Source: Rachycentron canadum
Lineage: Eukaryota; Chordata; Actinopteri; Carangiformes; Rachycentridae
DNA: 64,000 nucleotides
NCBI GenBank assembly: GCA_038496675.1
Contig: CM076656.1
Coordinates: 1,909,143-1,973,142 of the forward strand
Reading direction: 5' to 3'
Positions within the stretch are counted from its first letter, which is position 1, and the number at the start of each line of letters is the position of its first letter. The position numbers and the translations under genes are program-made. Positions 1 to 12,724 of this stretch are shown one piece after another. The notes under the pieces were generated by a model that was not told the origin of the DNA, did no database searches, and was given only the letters and a program-made list of their open reading frames with translations.

Positions 1-1233
1 CGAGTTCCAAAATCCAAACTCACAGTATTATAAAGTTTTAGGGTGTGATCTGGTATCTGATGAGCAGCTGTGATCTGGTGTGCAAAACCCATTCAAGTAT
101 CTTTCTTGTTGTGTGTCTAGTTTTCAAAGTGCAATGAATATTTCAAGAATAAAGGGATCATACTGTCTTTATTACACTGAGAATCCATGCAGAGAAACAG
201 TGGTGCTGCCCTGGCTTATAATTAAAAAACCTCTTAGATCCAATTCTAACAATTTTATTCTGTTTTTAAAAGAAAAGACAAAAGAAAAACAAAAGAAAAC
301 TAGTTTTAGTTTCAGGTAAACGTTAAGAAAAAAACAAATCCTGCAAGGTTGGATGGTTGGTCCAGGTGGGTTCAGGTGGGTGGGGCTTGGGGGCGTGGCT
401 CAGAGCAGTGACTGCTTTGTTGCGACATCACAAAGTTACAGAAGTCCTGACGGCTGGTTTTAAGGCCCAGTTTCTGAGTACGGGCTTTGATACTGGACGA
501 CTGCAGCACCTCCACAAAGAAGCAAGACTTCTCAGCTCTCAGCTGGTTTGTGTGGAAGAATGCTCATTAGGTAACTTATCACTTCATCAGTGTGGGACCT
601 GGGGCCACTGTGGACCAATGGGCCCTATGACAGAGCCTGTCATGGTCCTCTCTGTCTGTCAGTGAGCGTGGGGGCCTTGGCAGGCAGACGGCTCGGGGAG
701 GAGGGTGCACTGACAGACGAGATGAGAAAAAAACCAGTGGCCCTAATCGAGTATAACTGAGATGAAAATGGAGGGACAATAAAAAAGAGAGCAAGGGTGA
801 AGACAAAAGGGAGGGTCAGAGAGAAAGTGGAAGACAAATTGACAAAAGAGAGGATGGTATGTTGTTCCATTTTAGGGAGGAGAGCTGGAGATGATTTACA
901 AGGGCTGTGAGAATCCCTCCGAACACAATCTGACCAGACAGGCACAAATCACCGCTCAGTGCACGGCTGCCATCGCCGCCATGAACTAACCCTCCTTTTT
1001 CAGACCCGTGGCATGTGCTGTGGATGTTACTTCAAAAGCCCACTCACATTACAGATGACCAATCCATTATGCTCCATCTCTGCTGGACCTTCCTCCTATT
1101 AATCCTCAAACTTGTTAAAAAGGAGTGGATTCCAAAAGAGTGCTATCTCTTTTCTCTCCCACCTGTGCGAGGAATTCCCTCCATGCCCCGATCTCATATA
1201 ACATGTCGCATTAGATTCCATGTATCCCCCTTC

Positions 1234-1252
1234 TGTGTGTGTGTGTGTGTGT
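1234..1252. repeat. (TG)n microsatellite
   Basis: Short uninterrupted TG dinucleotide run of about nine units. Confidence 0.9.
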
Positions 1253-2260
1253 TGTGTTAGAATCTAGGTAGGTTAGTCATTGGACAGAGCAGAGAAACAT
1301 TACTCATCAAAGTTGATACCACCCTCACGACCCTGGCACCAGCTTCATCGCTATGGAGATTACTGACCCTGATTTATGACCTCGACCCCTGTTCAGAAGA
1401 TCCTGCTGGTAATATCACTCACACACTGACAGACAGACACACACACACCTGTCCCTGACCAGCTGTGAAAAATCACTTTACAAATGGCCTCTCTCTCTCT
1501 GGATGTGTTTGGTTGCGTAGCCTCTTTGCCAAACTCTTCTTTCAACCTGGCCCTGTTAAAAGAAGTTGCCAAGCAGTGCTGCACATGTAAAGTTAATGGA
1601 ACCAGCCAAACCATTTGATATGGGAGATTGACCGTGGGCATTTATCCTGGCAGCAGATTTCTCTTCGCGAAAGGGGAAGCTTTGAAAGCTGCAGGATGAA
1701 TGGCTCCTGTTAATAATGACCAGGATCCCATGTTTTGAAGACCAGGTGCCAGGACAACCAGTCAACATGCTGTGAACAAAGAGACCTCAAATAAAATCTG
1801 CTAACATAGGTGTGGAATAAATAAAACTGGGTTAAGATACTTGAAGCAAGCATCTGGCTTAATAAAAACAGTAAAAATAATAATAATAATAACACAAAAA
1901 GATGTCATAGGCATTAAGAGCTGTTGTCGTTAATGAATGAGATAAGGAACATGGGTGTCATCCACTATTGGGATATTGACATCTCATTTCTCATTAAGTG
2001 AACAAATGATTCTTATGCGACATGTCTTTAAATTTATTCGGCCTAATTGTTACTGCTAATTAATCACACTATGGCCAAATGTAACATCCAAATCGCAGGA
2101 GATGCAGTTTTTTTTGATAACGTTAAAATGGTACAAGACCCAGAAATTTACATCATTTTCATTTTATTTTTTTCAGTGAATATGAAATATATATAATATG
2201 AAACTGACGGCTCCTGCTCAAATCACAATCACAGCGCGAGCCAAAATGATCGCTATGACT

Positions 2261-2277
2261 TTTTTTTTTTTTTTTTG
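2261..2277. repeat. poly-T tract
   Basis: Homopolymer T run of about 17 bases. Confidence 0.9.
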
Positions 2278-2505
2278 CATGATTCATGATTCAAAATAAC
2301 AATGATATATGTTAACACTTTTTAAATTCTCGTTATTTTTCTCCTTGCGTGACTCACTTGGCTGTATGTTACCATTTCTTTTTAGATTGATTTTGAAGGA
2401 AGAAGATTTTATTCCGAATCAGGTAACAGAACAAAACAAAGATGAAGGATTTTTCTTAATAGTAACAATAGTAAGATTTTTATTTAAATTTTAAACCACT
2501 TTGTA

Positions 2506-2538
2506 TCTCCTCACATGTCTCTCTGACATGTGAGGAGA
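2506..2538. repeat. Perfect 14-bp inverted repeat (hairpin)
   Basis: TCTCCTCACATGTC (2506-2519) is followed after a 5-base spacer TCTCT by its exact reverse complement (2525-2538). The stem is perfect but short for a pre-miRNA. It lies about 40 bp from the DR1 at 2581. Confidence 0.9.
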
Positions 2539-2580
2539 GAGTCAACCAAACAAACTACAGTCCCTTTAAAAATGTGAGTG

Positions 2581-2593
2581 TGACCTTTGACCT
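2581..2593 (-). promoter_or_regulatory. Canonical DR1 nuclear-receptor element
   Basis: Read on the minus strand this is AGGTCAAAGGTCA: two perfect AGGTCA half-sites in direct repeat with a 1-bp spacer. This is the textbook DR1 bound by RXR heterodimers with PPAR, by HNF4 and by COUP-TF proteins. The motif is exact; occupancy and function are inference. Confidence 0.45.
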
Positions 2594-3684
2594 TGGAGTC
2601 AGCCCAGGGTGGGGTGTCACCGTAACCCTAACACTCCTGCAGGAGCCAGGATTTCACAGCGAGGATAAAGTCAGCACATGCTACAACAAATGGCAGACGT
2701 CGGCCATGTTGATCTCTGATAGGGGCGGCACGTCTTCACCTCAGACTGGAGGACGGGCAGAAGACTCCAAAGCAGTAAATGGACAAAAACAGGAGGGTCT
2801 GGAGCCGGGGGTCATGTATGAAATGACCTCCACACAGAAAGTGTAACACGGAGATGACAGATGGTGGTTTGTGTTACACACAGATGCTCACACACATTCT
2901 CAGGCACTCGCAGTCAAAGATGCATCCAGCAGCCATGATTCATGATCTCAGGAGCCGCGGGGGAGCAACAAACACACCCGACACACTTCTTACGTGTGTC
3001 ACGCATGAGGCCTGTGACCACAAAGATCCTGTTGTGCCTGCCATTTTCACTGTAAATCATAACGTCCGTACAGTCTGTCCTCACAGGCTTTCACAAATAA
3101 TTAAAATTTATGAAATAGCTGCAAAGAAGAGGGCCCTCACAAAGTCTCTGTCTCTCTTCTGAGGTGTTTGTCTCCGCTGTTTTCTAATGTGCACATAAAA
3201 CAAAAATGTATCATAACCACCATAAATAAGAATTATAGTCTGCCATCAAAATCAACCGCTGAGTGAACCAATATTTTGGTAACAAGCCAATGCCAAACTT
3301 GTGGAAATGTGACTATAACGAAGGAACCATAGGTATAGCCACTGAAGAAGACAGCATGATAAACCTACAAGTGTCTGACAAAGCAGCAAATACAAAAGAA
3401 AAGCCGAGGGGCAGACACCTGGAATGGTGTCGGCAAGTACGGGTGCAACAGCAGACCAAGAGTCATTGGGGTCTATCATAGGGGACAAGTTAGAAAGACC
3501 CAAAAGCCAGTGTGCACACATTAACACAGAGTGTTTTAAATGAGGAGGATCAGACTTATCTCTGCAGCTCAAAGACAAACATGGAACTGTACACAGAGTG
3601 GGTTAGTCTCCAGTCATCAAGATTGTACTGAAATGCTTCCGTTATTATTTGTGAACCGCGACAGCTGGGATCTGTCCCGGTGTC

Positions 3685-3790
3685 CTAATTCAGGGGCTGT
3701 ATCCTTCGGAGGAAGAAGTTTATGAAGGTGTGGCCCTTTGTTGCCGTCATAGACTACGAAGGCTGAACAGAAATGAGATGGAAGGAATCA
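3685..3790. repeat. Probable teleost interspersed repeat (MITE-like fragment)
   Basis: The segment resembling 'cctaattcaggggctg...atccttcggagga...tacgaaggctg' looks like the terminal part of a common short non-autonomous DNA element of fish genomes, with paired 'cttcggagg/acgaagg' words. Recognition is from memory and no second copy occurs in this window. Confidence 0.35.
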
Positions 3791-4338
3791 CCTATGTACC
3801 CTCCTTTGCAATCTTACTGTATAATGTCACCTAAGAACCGAGCTGAAACATAATACTTCAGTTACAGGAAATACAGGAAAAGAAGGCCACATTTCTCAGC
3901 TGTATTTAAAGGAGCTTTCAAAATGGGACAGCCCAGCCACACTGCTGTTACACAGTCAGTCTTCAAACGCAGCCTCTGAAGGATGTGTGACAAAGCTAAT
4001 CTTGACGAAGGCTAATGTTAGCTTTTTAGGCTAATGCAGCAACAACTCATAACACGACCTGTCTGCTCATGACATTAGTGGGATACCACGTCTGACGTGC
4101 TGGACTACTGGGACCCAGCTCCGGGGTCAATCCACACGATGAAGATAGTCAACATCGTATTTTCAGGTACCCTCTTCTGAAGTGAACACTTGGACCTCTG
4201 AAAGCAGAGGACAGGAGTGAGCATCAGCAGCTGACAGGCAGGAGTCGGCGTCAGGCTACTGTGAACGGATGGTACTGTGTGATACTGCAGCCTCTGTGTA
4301 GTATGTGCTGCACTCACTTACACATGGGTGTGCATTCA

Positions 4339-4348
4339 GTCACGTGAC
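4339..4348. promoter_or_regulatory. GTCACGTGAC E-box palindrome
   Basis: A perfect 10-bp palindrome matching the USF/MiT-TFE ('CLEAR') type E-box. The same 10-mer recurs at 53141-53150. Function is inference. Confidence 0.25.
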
Positions 4349-4810
4349 ACACTTTCTGGAATGATTAAAAGATAAAAAAAACAGAAAAAAAAAAATTAAT
4401 AATGCCTTTGGTCACCCCGGAGTTATTACCTCTAAGGGAGCTTGATGCATTTTGGGTTTTTCATAGCAGGTTTGTTGGCATAAGAAGCCTGATGCTTCAT
4501 AAACTATATGGCGTACAGTGTCCAGTGGGTATCTGAGGCTGTGAAACAAAGACAGCCACAGAGACATTTGTGCGCTCTCAGGTAATTGTTGAATGTGTGT
4601 CGACATGCTCTGCTTCAGGCGACTTGTCATCAGTTCTGTCTGTGGCTGAGGAGAGTAGCAGAGTAGACAGAGAGGTGCTAATACTTAGACAGACAGACAC
4701 AAGACTCTCAGTTAGAGATGAGCTGCAAACCCGTCACAATTCACTGCTCTGCTTTCAGCACTTTGGATTCTGCTGGAGGCTTGAACATGCCACTCAACAC
4801 TGCACCACAA

Positions 4811-4830
4811 CACACACACACACACACACA
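4811..4830. repeat. (CA)10 microsatellite
   Basis: Uninterrupted CA dinucleotide array. Confidence 0.95.
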
Positions 4831-6122
4831 GTCAGGAGTATCTGAAGGTGGTAGACACTGGCTCCCTCTGTCTCGCTCCTCTGCAGACACATACATACAC
4901 CTGTATTCACTTAACCAGCATGTAGACTGATAAAAGACTATCGTAAAAGCTCAGGGTTCTTTGGTGTCTGTATTTAAGCAGGGGAAAAAAATTGTAGATC
5001 TTTGGTATAAGATGGTTTGTCACACCCACACTCAACACTCACACTGACAGCAGCTGGCAGATAGTTAAAGGAGAGTCACGTCTTACCTGATGATGGACGG
5101 GGGACATGGTAACGCAGACAGGAGACCGGAAAAAGAGAGAGCGAGAGAGAGAAATTAGCATTTAAAAGTTAAATTGTATTATTCACATTATCAAGGATTA
5201 AAAGCACATTTAATGGAAAACATCAACTAAAAACTGACAAATCAAATGGCACTAAAATGAAGAGGCAAAGGGCCATTACAAATCTATAGGGGAGTCAGTT
5301 TTATACTCGGCTGCTGGTTTCTGAGAGGCATCAAACATATTACATAATTTTGTTTTATGCCACCAGTGACAAATAAAGTGTCTTGTGTTTTCTGTCTGAT
5401 ACAATTTCAAGAAAAAACTCATCATTAAAACTTATGTGCATGGTAAAATTGTAGAAGAACACTTTTAGAAATGACATGCAGGACACTGTAATGTATCGTA
5501 TGGGCCCGTTCCTACTCTCTCTACTGTAAAAGGAGCTGAGCAGAGGAATGATAACTGGGGATGATGTCAGCGTGGGTCACACGGTGAAACGAGATGTTCG
5601 ACGTCAGACAAAAATAATCAGCTCTGAGTCTAATAGATATTGTTTTGTTTTGCAGCTTTGAGTGTTGTAACTAAGGAGCTGAGGAGAGGGAATCACACTT
5701 CGGTCAACATGACATCAGCGGTCAAACAGCTCGCATGCAGAGAGAATCGCACACAGTTTCACCACGAGCGTCCACTCTGCTGCTCGCACAACACATCAAT
5801 AATCACTGTCAGCCCTGTCTCAACTGGGCCGGTTCCACCTCATTGGCCGTGATTAATTGTCTGCTGTGTTTTTTTCCCATGATTCTCAGCGAGGACGCAG
5901 CGACTGACTCCAGCTCGGCATTCTGGGAGTGGACCCTGGCAGCGCTTCTCACCGGAGACATGACCTCTTCCTTCCCACCCCCCACTGCCCCACCACCCCC
6001 TTTTGACCTTTCCACTCTGCCCCGGGTGGCTTCGGGACGGACTGGCAGCGACCGGGTGAGGAGGCCGTGGCGGTGAATTATGGCCCAAGCCGTGCCAGCA
6101 TTTCTCATGCAGACTGAGAGGC

Positions 6123-6166
6123 ATGGCAATTACAATTATAGCTAATAATTGAAGCGTAATGAAGAT
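6123..6166. promoter_or_regulatory. Cluster of TAAT/ATTA homeodomain-like cores
   Basis: Within about 40 bp the sequence carries CAATTA twice, TAATAATTG and GTAATGA, that is four or more homeodomain-type cores. It sits in a complex low-repeat stretch (about 5860-6280) that reads like a conserved non-coding element. Conservation cannot be tested here. Confidence 0.25.
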
Positions 6167-6689
6167 GGATGGGGTCAACGGTGAATGCGGCGAGGTCGCA
6201 TCACGGGCTAATTCTCAGCGTGAATTTCAGAGCGTAGCGAGCTAATAGCCAGGATACAGCAGGTGAATGGGGCTAAACAGAAGACTCCAATTACCCCACC
6301 CACAATGGTAAACATGAAAACAATCAGCATCTTTTATTCCATTCATGGGGGAAAAAAAAAAAAAGCATAAAAAACTTGACTAAAATAGGAAAGAGTTCTT
6401 GACTGCCTCGATTCAGAAATGTTACACACAGAAGAAAAGCTAATCAGAGATCTTTGGACTGACATACGATACGTTCTCAGGCTAAAATCACACCTGAGAT
6501 CTTTTTTGGAACATCTTGATTGCCCCTAAACTGTTCACTGTGCATTCAGACCGATCCACCTGCTGATTTATGAGCTGCAGCACCTCCATTACTGCGCAAA
6601 TGTGATTTTATTCTGGATAAAAACAGTTATGATACTGTGGGTTTCTGTCTGACTTCCATACTGTGGATGTAAAAGTCCTTTGTCTTTCT

Positions 6690-6904
6690 GGGCAGCTGTG
6701 GCTCAGTCCACTAATCAAAAGGTCGGTGGTTTGATCCCCCGCTCTTTGGGCAGGATACTGAACCCTAAATTACTCCTGATGGCTGCTCCATCAGTGTATG
6801 AGTGTGTGTATGGGTGTGATGTATGAATGTGTGGCTGCCATTGTAAAGCACTTTGAGAGGCCCATTAGACTAGAAAAGAAGTAGATCAGTGTAGTCCATT
6901 TACT
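6690..6904 (+). mobile_element. tRNA-like SINE, copy 1
   Basis: The 5' part has a tRNA-like head: 'gctgtggctcag' as an A-box-like word and GGTTTGATCCC (6728-6738) as a B box. The body has 'atactgaaccctaaattactcctgatggctg' features and the 3' end is 'aaagcactttgagaggccc...agtccatttac'. The same family appears inverted at 52557-52838 and 60149-60340, which establishes it as interspersed. The copy is diverged, including a decayed 'ctaatca' segment. Confidence 0.75.
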
Positions 6905-8147
6905 TTGTGGTGAATAAATCAACCAGCTACCGATCAATGATTTCTTGTACTGTGACTGAGTGAATTATTTAAAAGAGAACATTTTAAAGTATTATTGTCT
7001 TATTTGTAGTAAGAAAACATTTTTTTCAGAGCGTATGTTTTTTTTAACACAATATTTTCATGATGTTGAATTAATAACTTAATGGAGAAGAAGTCTGGAG
7101 TATAGTGAAGGAGCAGCAGTTTTTTTTATTTAGTATTTTACTAAGTTTTCAGTTTCCAGCCAACAAGATGGTTTTGGTGATCTGCAAGTGAGAAGAGCTT
7201 TAGGTATCTATTTCAATTAGACCATTGGTACGTTGTGCATGTCGTTGCCAACTGTGATGACCTGAACTTCTTTCGGATTTTATTTTGACCACAGATGTTC
7301 GCACCAGTAACAGCCACGGTGGGTTTGTTAAGCCACTTTACTGGCAGTATAAGGATGTTGTACTGCCTAAAAACTGACACCAATGCTTGTGGCGAGCTAC
7401 AGGTCAAGCTGCACAAACAGCACAAGAATCCCCCCCATGCTTGGAAAAAGGATCTCATGAGCAGCGGTTGTGAAAATAGACAAGAACAAGACATGGATAA
7501 CATGTTAATAAGTTCTCATCTGTTCACAGTGAGCTATATGAAACACAATAGGTCGGGTTTTCACCCATAATCTGTGCTCAATCGGCCATAATCTCTTTGT
7601 AACTCAGAGTAATGCCCAGTAATATGAACAAGGGACGAGTCTTGGAGTCTCTCCTCCATGAGTAAATATACAACAACCTGGGAGCCCTTCATATCTGACC
7701 CATCTGAACACACTAACAGTCTTACACAGGACCATCTGTGGATCTCTGGAAGGACATTGATGCCTTATTGGCTTCCTATGAGAGTGTGTGTTAGCTACAG
7801 TAAGCCTCAGTCATGCCCTGCCCAGAGTAGAGGATGGGGGGGGGGGGCAGTGGTGGACTGGGACTCGACAGCATAAAGAGGATCTGGACCTGCCTGAAAA
7901 CAGTGGTGGTCTGACAACAAGCTCATTACACAAGATTACATACACTTACTCCTTCTTAATAACTATTCTTCAATCAATTGAAGATAAAATGTTCCTAAAG
8001 TTTGTGTAAACAAGGTGCACCACATGCTCATACTGTGCGAACTGGACCTGAACCCAGATCAGTGTCTGTTTAAACTAAACGTTCCAAGTTAATGCGAACA
8101 AATATCCACTGAGCTGCTCAGAGGTTTCCTCATATCCTGCCCTAGCC

Positions 8148-8191
8148 CACACACACACACACACACACACGCACACACAAACACACACACA
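8148..8191. repeat. (CA)n microsatellite, interrupted
   Basis: CA array with single-base interruptions (a GC and an AA). Confidence 0.95.
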
Positions 8192-8613
8192 TATAACATA
8201 ATATTCCCCACCCAAGAATGGGCCCCCATGGCTACTGTAGCAGCGTTAAACTATTCCTGTAGAAGTCGTGAGAGCCTGTCAAATCCCTCCAACAATGCCC
8301 TTTGTTTCTGTAGCCAGGATATATTTTTAAAAATGGCGTCTGGGCTCGTTTGTCAAAATTTATATTTTCGTCGCTGTAAAGCTTTCCCCTGCTTGCTGAG
8401 GCTCCTGGCGCACTTCACTGTGACTTTGCCAAAGCTTGTACAACTGGTGAAATAGCTCAAAATGCCGTCTGAGTAACTCGCCAGCGCCTTTCTGGCAAAA
8501 GCTGCCAGCATGTTTCTCTGACAGTGACCCACTGTGTTTAATGTGCCGCTGCCTGCCAAGGGTCACTTTCCATTTGGCTTTAGCGCACCAAGACTCAAAC
8601 CAAGAAAGATGTG

Positions 8614-8616
<3 letters not shown>

Positions 8617-8644
<28 letters not shown>
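8617..8644. repeat. (GA)n microsatellite
   Basis: AG dinucleotide array of about 14 units. Confidence 0.95.
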
Positions 8645-8646
<2 letters not shown>

Positions 8647-9445
8647 AGACAGAGAGCAAGAAAACAGGCATCTGCTGCTGTTTAAGGAAGAAACACCCTT
8701 CCTTAGTGACAAATAGACGAACACGCCCACTTCACACTTTTCCCCTAATCAATAATTCAAAAGTGACCTCATATGAATAAAAACAAGCTTTGAAAATTTA
8801 ATAAGCAAAACTTTGTCCAGCACAGCCAAACAGATGTCATGTGTCTGCAGTTTGTGCTCAAAATGTTCAAATCCTATTAACCATCTTGTGCTGTTAATGC
8901 AAGCTTTATGTCTCTGAAGATGTGGGAACGTAACACCCCGCGGTGTCAGTAGCCTGACACTGACTGCTCTAAGTGTTTACAAAAGCTAATTCTCATGTCA
9001 AACTGAGCTCTTTCTCACAGCTCCTGTCTGCTCGTCTGGCCTGGAAGAGCTAACCCGTCTCTGTCGCTTTCTGCCTCTGTCTACATCTGTCTTCCACTGG
9101 CAGCGAAGGCTGTTCGGAGCACAGCAGGAGGTCAATAACAACTTGTCCTCTGAGGCCTGGTTTCGATCTGCCTGAGCATCAGACTGACGTCTGACAGTGA
9201 AAAGCAGAGAGAAAATGGGCTGCGGTCTGAGAATGTGAGGACACACTACAAGGACGTCAGAAGAAACTGGTGGCCTGGAAACTGCTCATTTTGGGTTTCA
9301 GGGGGAGTGAGACAATACCAGCTGAAGCTGAGAAAGAGACATATACACAGTAAGGAACAGAGAGGGACAAATGATAGATAACTTTCCATGCAATGCACAT
9401 ACATTCTCCATGGCGACAAATCTGAATATATGCTTTCTTAAAACA

Positions 9446-9808
9446 TAAAGGTCCTATATTGCGATTTATGATAAATTAGATTACCAAGCCTCCTTTGATT
9501 AAAATCAGGTCTAGGTTTTATATTAATACAGTGAAAGTATCAAAGGTCTCAGTCCAAAGAGAAAAGCTCACAGCCTGTTTTCAGAAACTGAGCCTTCAAA
9601 CCAGCCATCAGGACTTCTGGGACTTTGTGATGTCACAACTATACAATTACTGTCCTCAGCCACTGCTGCAAGTCCAGCCTACCTGCACCCACCACCCAAT
9701 CTTCAGTGTTTACCTGAAATCTGCTATATTTTTATTTGATCACTCCGAAAACATAAAATAAAATAGAGTCATAATAAAACAGAAAAAGTCTAAAACACAG
9801 GACCTTTA
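9446..9808 (+). mobile_element. MITE-like element, copy A (short, with terminal inverted repeats)
   Basis: The element begins TAAAGGTCCT (9446-9455) and ends AGGACCTTTA (9799-9808), exact 10-bp inverted termini. The interior, for example 'gaaagtatcaaaggtctca', 'ttcagaaactgagcc', 'tgtgatgtcacaac' and 'gtttacctgaaatctgctatattttt', matches the segment at 46531-46990 in the same order and orientation, so this is a dispersed repeat. No transposase is encoded. Copy A lacks the region that forms the hairpin in copy B, so it looks internally deleted. Confidence 0.75.
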
Positions 9809-10580
9809 AAGGATATTTCATGTTGACTACAACATACATCTTATTTCCATTATTTCTTTAATGGTTATGATAACTTATGTGGCAATAAAAACATGAGCGG
9901 TCAGACAATCAGAAAGGATCTGAACAAGATTATAATCTTTCACTGCACAAAACAACTGGGTGTTTTCACAGCTCCAGAGGAAGGACGACAATGTTTAAGA
10001 CTGAGGGATTAACCTGATGAAGGCTGTGTGATGCAGCTGATAGCTCTGGAAAAAGTTTGTATTTTTAAGAAAAAAGAAAAGTATCAAAAATTTTAATTGT
10101 TGATTTTATTTGAAAACTGCAGAACTTCTTCTTCTAGACGGTATTTTTAGGCATTTTACCTGACAAAGGTCTGAGGACTCAAATGTCATTAAAAACTTTT
10201 CATCAATTCAAAATGTGTCTTGCTGTGGATGAACAAAAAAACGCTTCAGTGCTTCACAACTCCACCTTTGTTTCTAACTTACAGAGTGAGCCTGAATGTA
10301 GGCAGACCCCCCAACAGCAGCGCCACCCACCCTATTTTACTTCTGTTGCCAGCTGGAGATATAAGGGGCAAAAACTACAGAGTCTGAGGATGAGAAAGTG
10401 TATGTTTAAGTGTGTGTGTCTGGGATATGAATAATGCATGAGTGGCAGGTCTGATTGATGTGGGGTGTAGGGTTTCCAGCCAGGCAGTGGAGGGGCTGTG
10501 TGTCCATGCCCAAACCCCAGCACACTGCGCTGCCGACTTCAAAGGGTGTGGTCTGGACTCACTCATATACAAACACAAAA

Positions 10581-10738
10581 TCTCTCTCTCTTTCTCTCTC
10601 TCTCTCACACACACTCACTCACTCACTCACTCAGATCCACAAACTCACTTACTCATTCAACCATTCTGCTTCTACACACACACACTCTCACTCTCTCTCT
10701 CTTTCTTTCTTTCTCTCTCTCTCTCTCTCTCTCCTCTC
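10581..10738. repeat. Compound CT / ACTC / CA / CTTT simple repeat
   Basis: Pyrimidine-rich compound microsatellite: (TC)n, then (ACTC)n at about 10611-10632, a short CA run, then (CT)n with (CTTT)3. Open frames across it are low-complexity artefacts. Confidence 0.95.
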
Positions 10739-11389
10739 AACAACTTGCATAGATGAAGAAATGCATTTGCACACTGTCTTTCCACACAAATGTACACACT
10801 TGCACATACGCACACAGTCTGGACTTCCTGTGCTCCCAAACAGGAACACACAGGGTGCTGTGTGCTGGACAGTGGGTCTGGGATTTTGGGCGGAGGGAGG
10901 GCTGGCTTTCCACACCTGTGTTTGCAGCTGTAATTAGGGGCGCATGCTATTTTGGGGCGGCGAGTATCCGCGCACTCGCACACACTCTGAGGGCACACAG
11001 AGAGAGCTCTCAGAGGCGGAGGCGTACAGTACACGTAGGCCGGTGTTTGCTGTGCAGCAGCTTGTGTTTTCTCTGGTTAGAGAGTGTGAATGCCAGTGGA
11101 AAGCTCTTAATGGCCTGTAAATACAAACAGTCATATTTCCAGTTCCAGGCCATTAAAGAGCTCATCAAGGTCTGCCCATGCACAGGACATGACAGACAGT
11201 ACACCCTGAGGATATTAGCTCAGCTAAGACGCTAGATGAAAACTTTTGTCACGTGATCAACAAATTATTTCTTAGCCAGTGGTGCCATGAAGTCCACTGT
11301 TGTCTAAAACCTACCAAAGTTCCTTCAATCCAAATGTTCATACCCACATTCTCCTCAGCCTCTTTTAGCGCTTTGTTTTGGTTTAACAG

Positions 11390-11770
11390 CACATTAACGT
11401 CTCATTGCTCACATCGTTCCCATTGTTTCCAGCAGCTGCAGGCAGCTGTTTTCAGATCCAATAGAGTGACTGTGTGCTACCCGGCCAGCCGCAAAACAGA
11501 TAAAGTTAGCGACTAGCTAGTGAGTAAAGAGGAACATCGAGCAGCTAATGGAGTTGGTGGAGACCAAACCAGAGCTACAAGAAGAGTGAACACTGAGCCT
11601 ACATTCATCAGGTGAACAGAAACAACTTACCTGTTGCTCTGTGTCAGCCAGATGTGTGATTGTGTAGTTTATTTTGAAGCAACGTCACAACTCCGCTTTG
11701 ATCTCCAGAGGGTAAACCATGTCAGTCCGACTGAGCTGATCATGCTGCTCTGAAAAGCTCAGAGGAATAA
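11390..11770 (+). repeat. Probable teleost interspersed repeat
   Basis: The stretch including 'gagcagctaatggagttg', 'gagaccaaaccagagct', 'acattcatcaggtgaacag' and 'caacgtcacaactccgc' resembles a non-autonomous dispersed element I recognise from fish genomes. No second copy is present in this window, so the call and its limits are approximate. Confidence 0.4.
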
Positions 11771-12118
11771 AATGCCACTGCACAGATCATGATGCATGAT
11801 GCATTTTCTCATAACGAATACACGTCTGAAGTGCTTCTTTTATGTGTTTAATATCGTACATACTAATAGGGTGTGATTTCGGGATTTTTACTGGGTTTAT
11901 TGATTATATTAAAAAGATAAAACACCAGAGTGATGACAGAACTATTCACCACAGTTTAATATCACGTACCAAAAAGAATAACTACCAGTGCCTCAGCATA
12001 AATGAACACTGGTCACAGCCTGAGTTATCTTCACCAGCCTTTTCGGGACGTAATCACACACCTTTCTTAGCATCTATTCTCTTCTAAATTTGTCTGGGGT
12101 GTATTTTTGAATCCTCTC

Positions 12119-12130
12119 GGCCACGTGGCC
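12119..12130. promoter_or_regulatory. 12-bp CACGTG palindrome
   Basis: GGCCACGTGGCC is a perfect 12-bp palindrome with an E-box/G-box core. CACGTG is not enriched overall in the window, so this may be chance. Confidence 0.15.
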
Positions 12131-12706
12131 AGCACATGAGAGACAACGTTACCCACCTCGGAGCATGTCACACCAGTCTGCTGCTCAACATCTCAGGGAA
12201 TAAAACAAGCATGACAGGCTGTGACAGTCGCCAATCTGCGAGGTCTATACTTTGAGGTTGCGCTGGTTTGGAGAGCAACGAGGCAAGCTATTGCACTGCG
12301 AAAAAACGCAGGATTTGTAAAGACGGGGGAGTAAACACAGCACGGGGGAAAACGTGCTTATTCCTTCTCTTTCTTCCTCGCTCCCTCTCAATCTCGTAAA
12401 CACACATGCATGGTAATTACGTCTCATTAGAGCGCTCAGGGCCTTTCATGTAGCTGCTGAACATGGCCACCGTCTCTCCCCTCTGGCCCACAGACATAAA
12501 CAAACACTTCAGCCGGCCTGCCCCCTGGAGCCATGGAGCCTCTGCTCCACAATGGAGACCTAGGGATTCCCCCTTAGTCATGGCGCATGTCCCCACCTCT
12601 CACACACCACAGGGCCAGTCACATCTTTTCCTTGTCCTCTCATTCTGTCTTGTACTTTTAGTCAGTTCTTTTCTGGGCTCTAACAGACGTACAGGCAAAC
12701 AGCAAG

Positions 12707-12724
12707 TGAGAGAGAGAGAGAGAC
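12707..12724. repeat. (GA)n microsatellite
   Basis: Short AG run continuing into a purine-rich stretch to about 12760. Confidence 0.85.

Noticed and set aside
2506..2538. Pre-miRNA interpretation of the 14-bp hairpin
   Set aside because: The stem is too short and the loop too small for a Drosha/Dicer substrate, and the flanks do not extend the pairing.
7213..7876. Possible second LINE relic (frames with 'TTWEPFISD'-like words)
   Set aside because: Only a short similarity to LINE C-terminal ends was seen, with no reverse-transcriptase motif or consistent frame.
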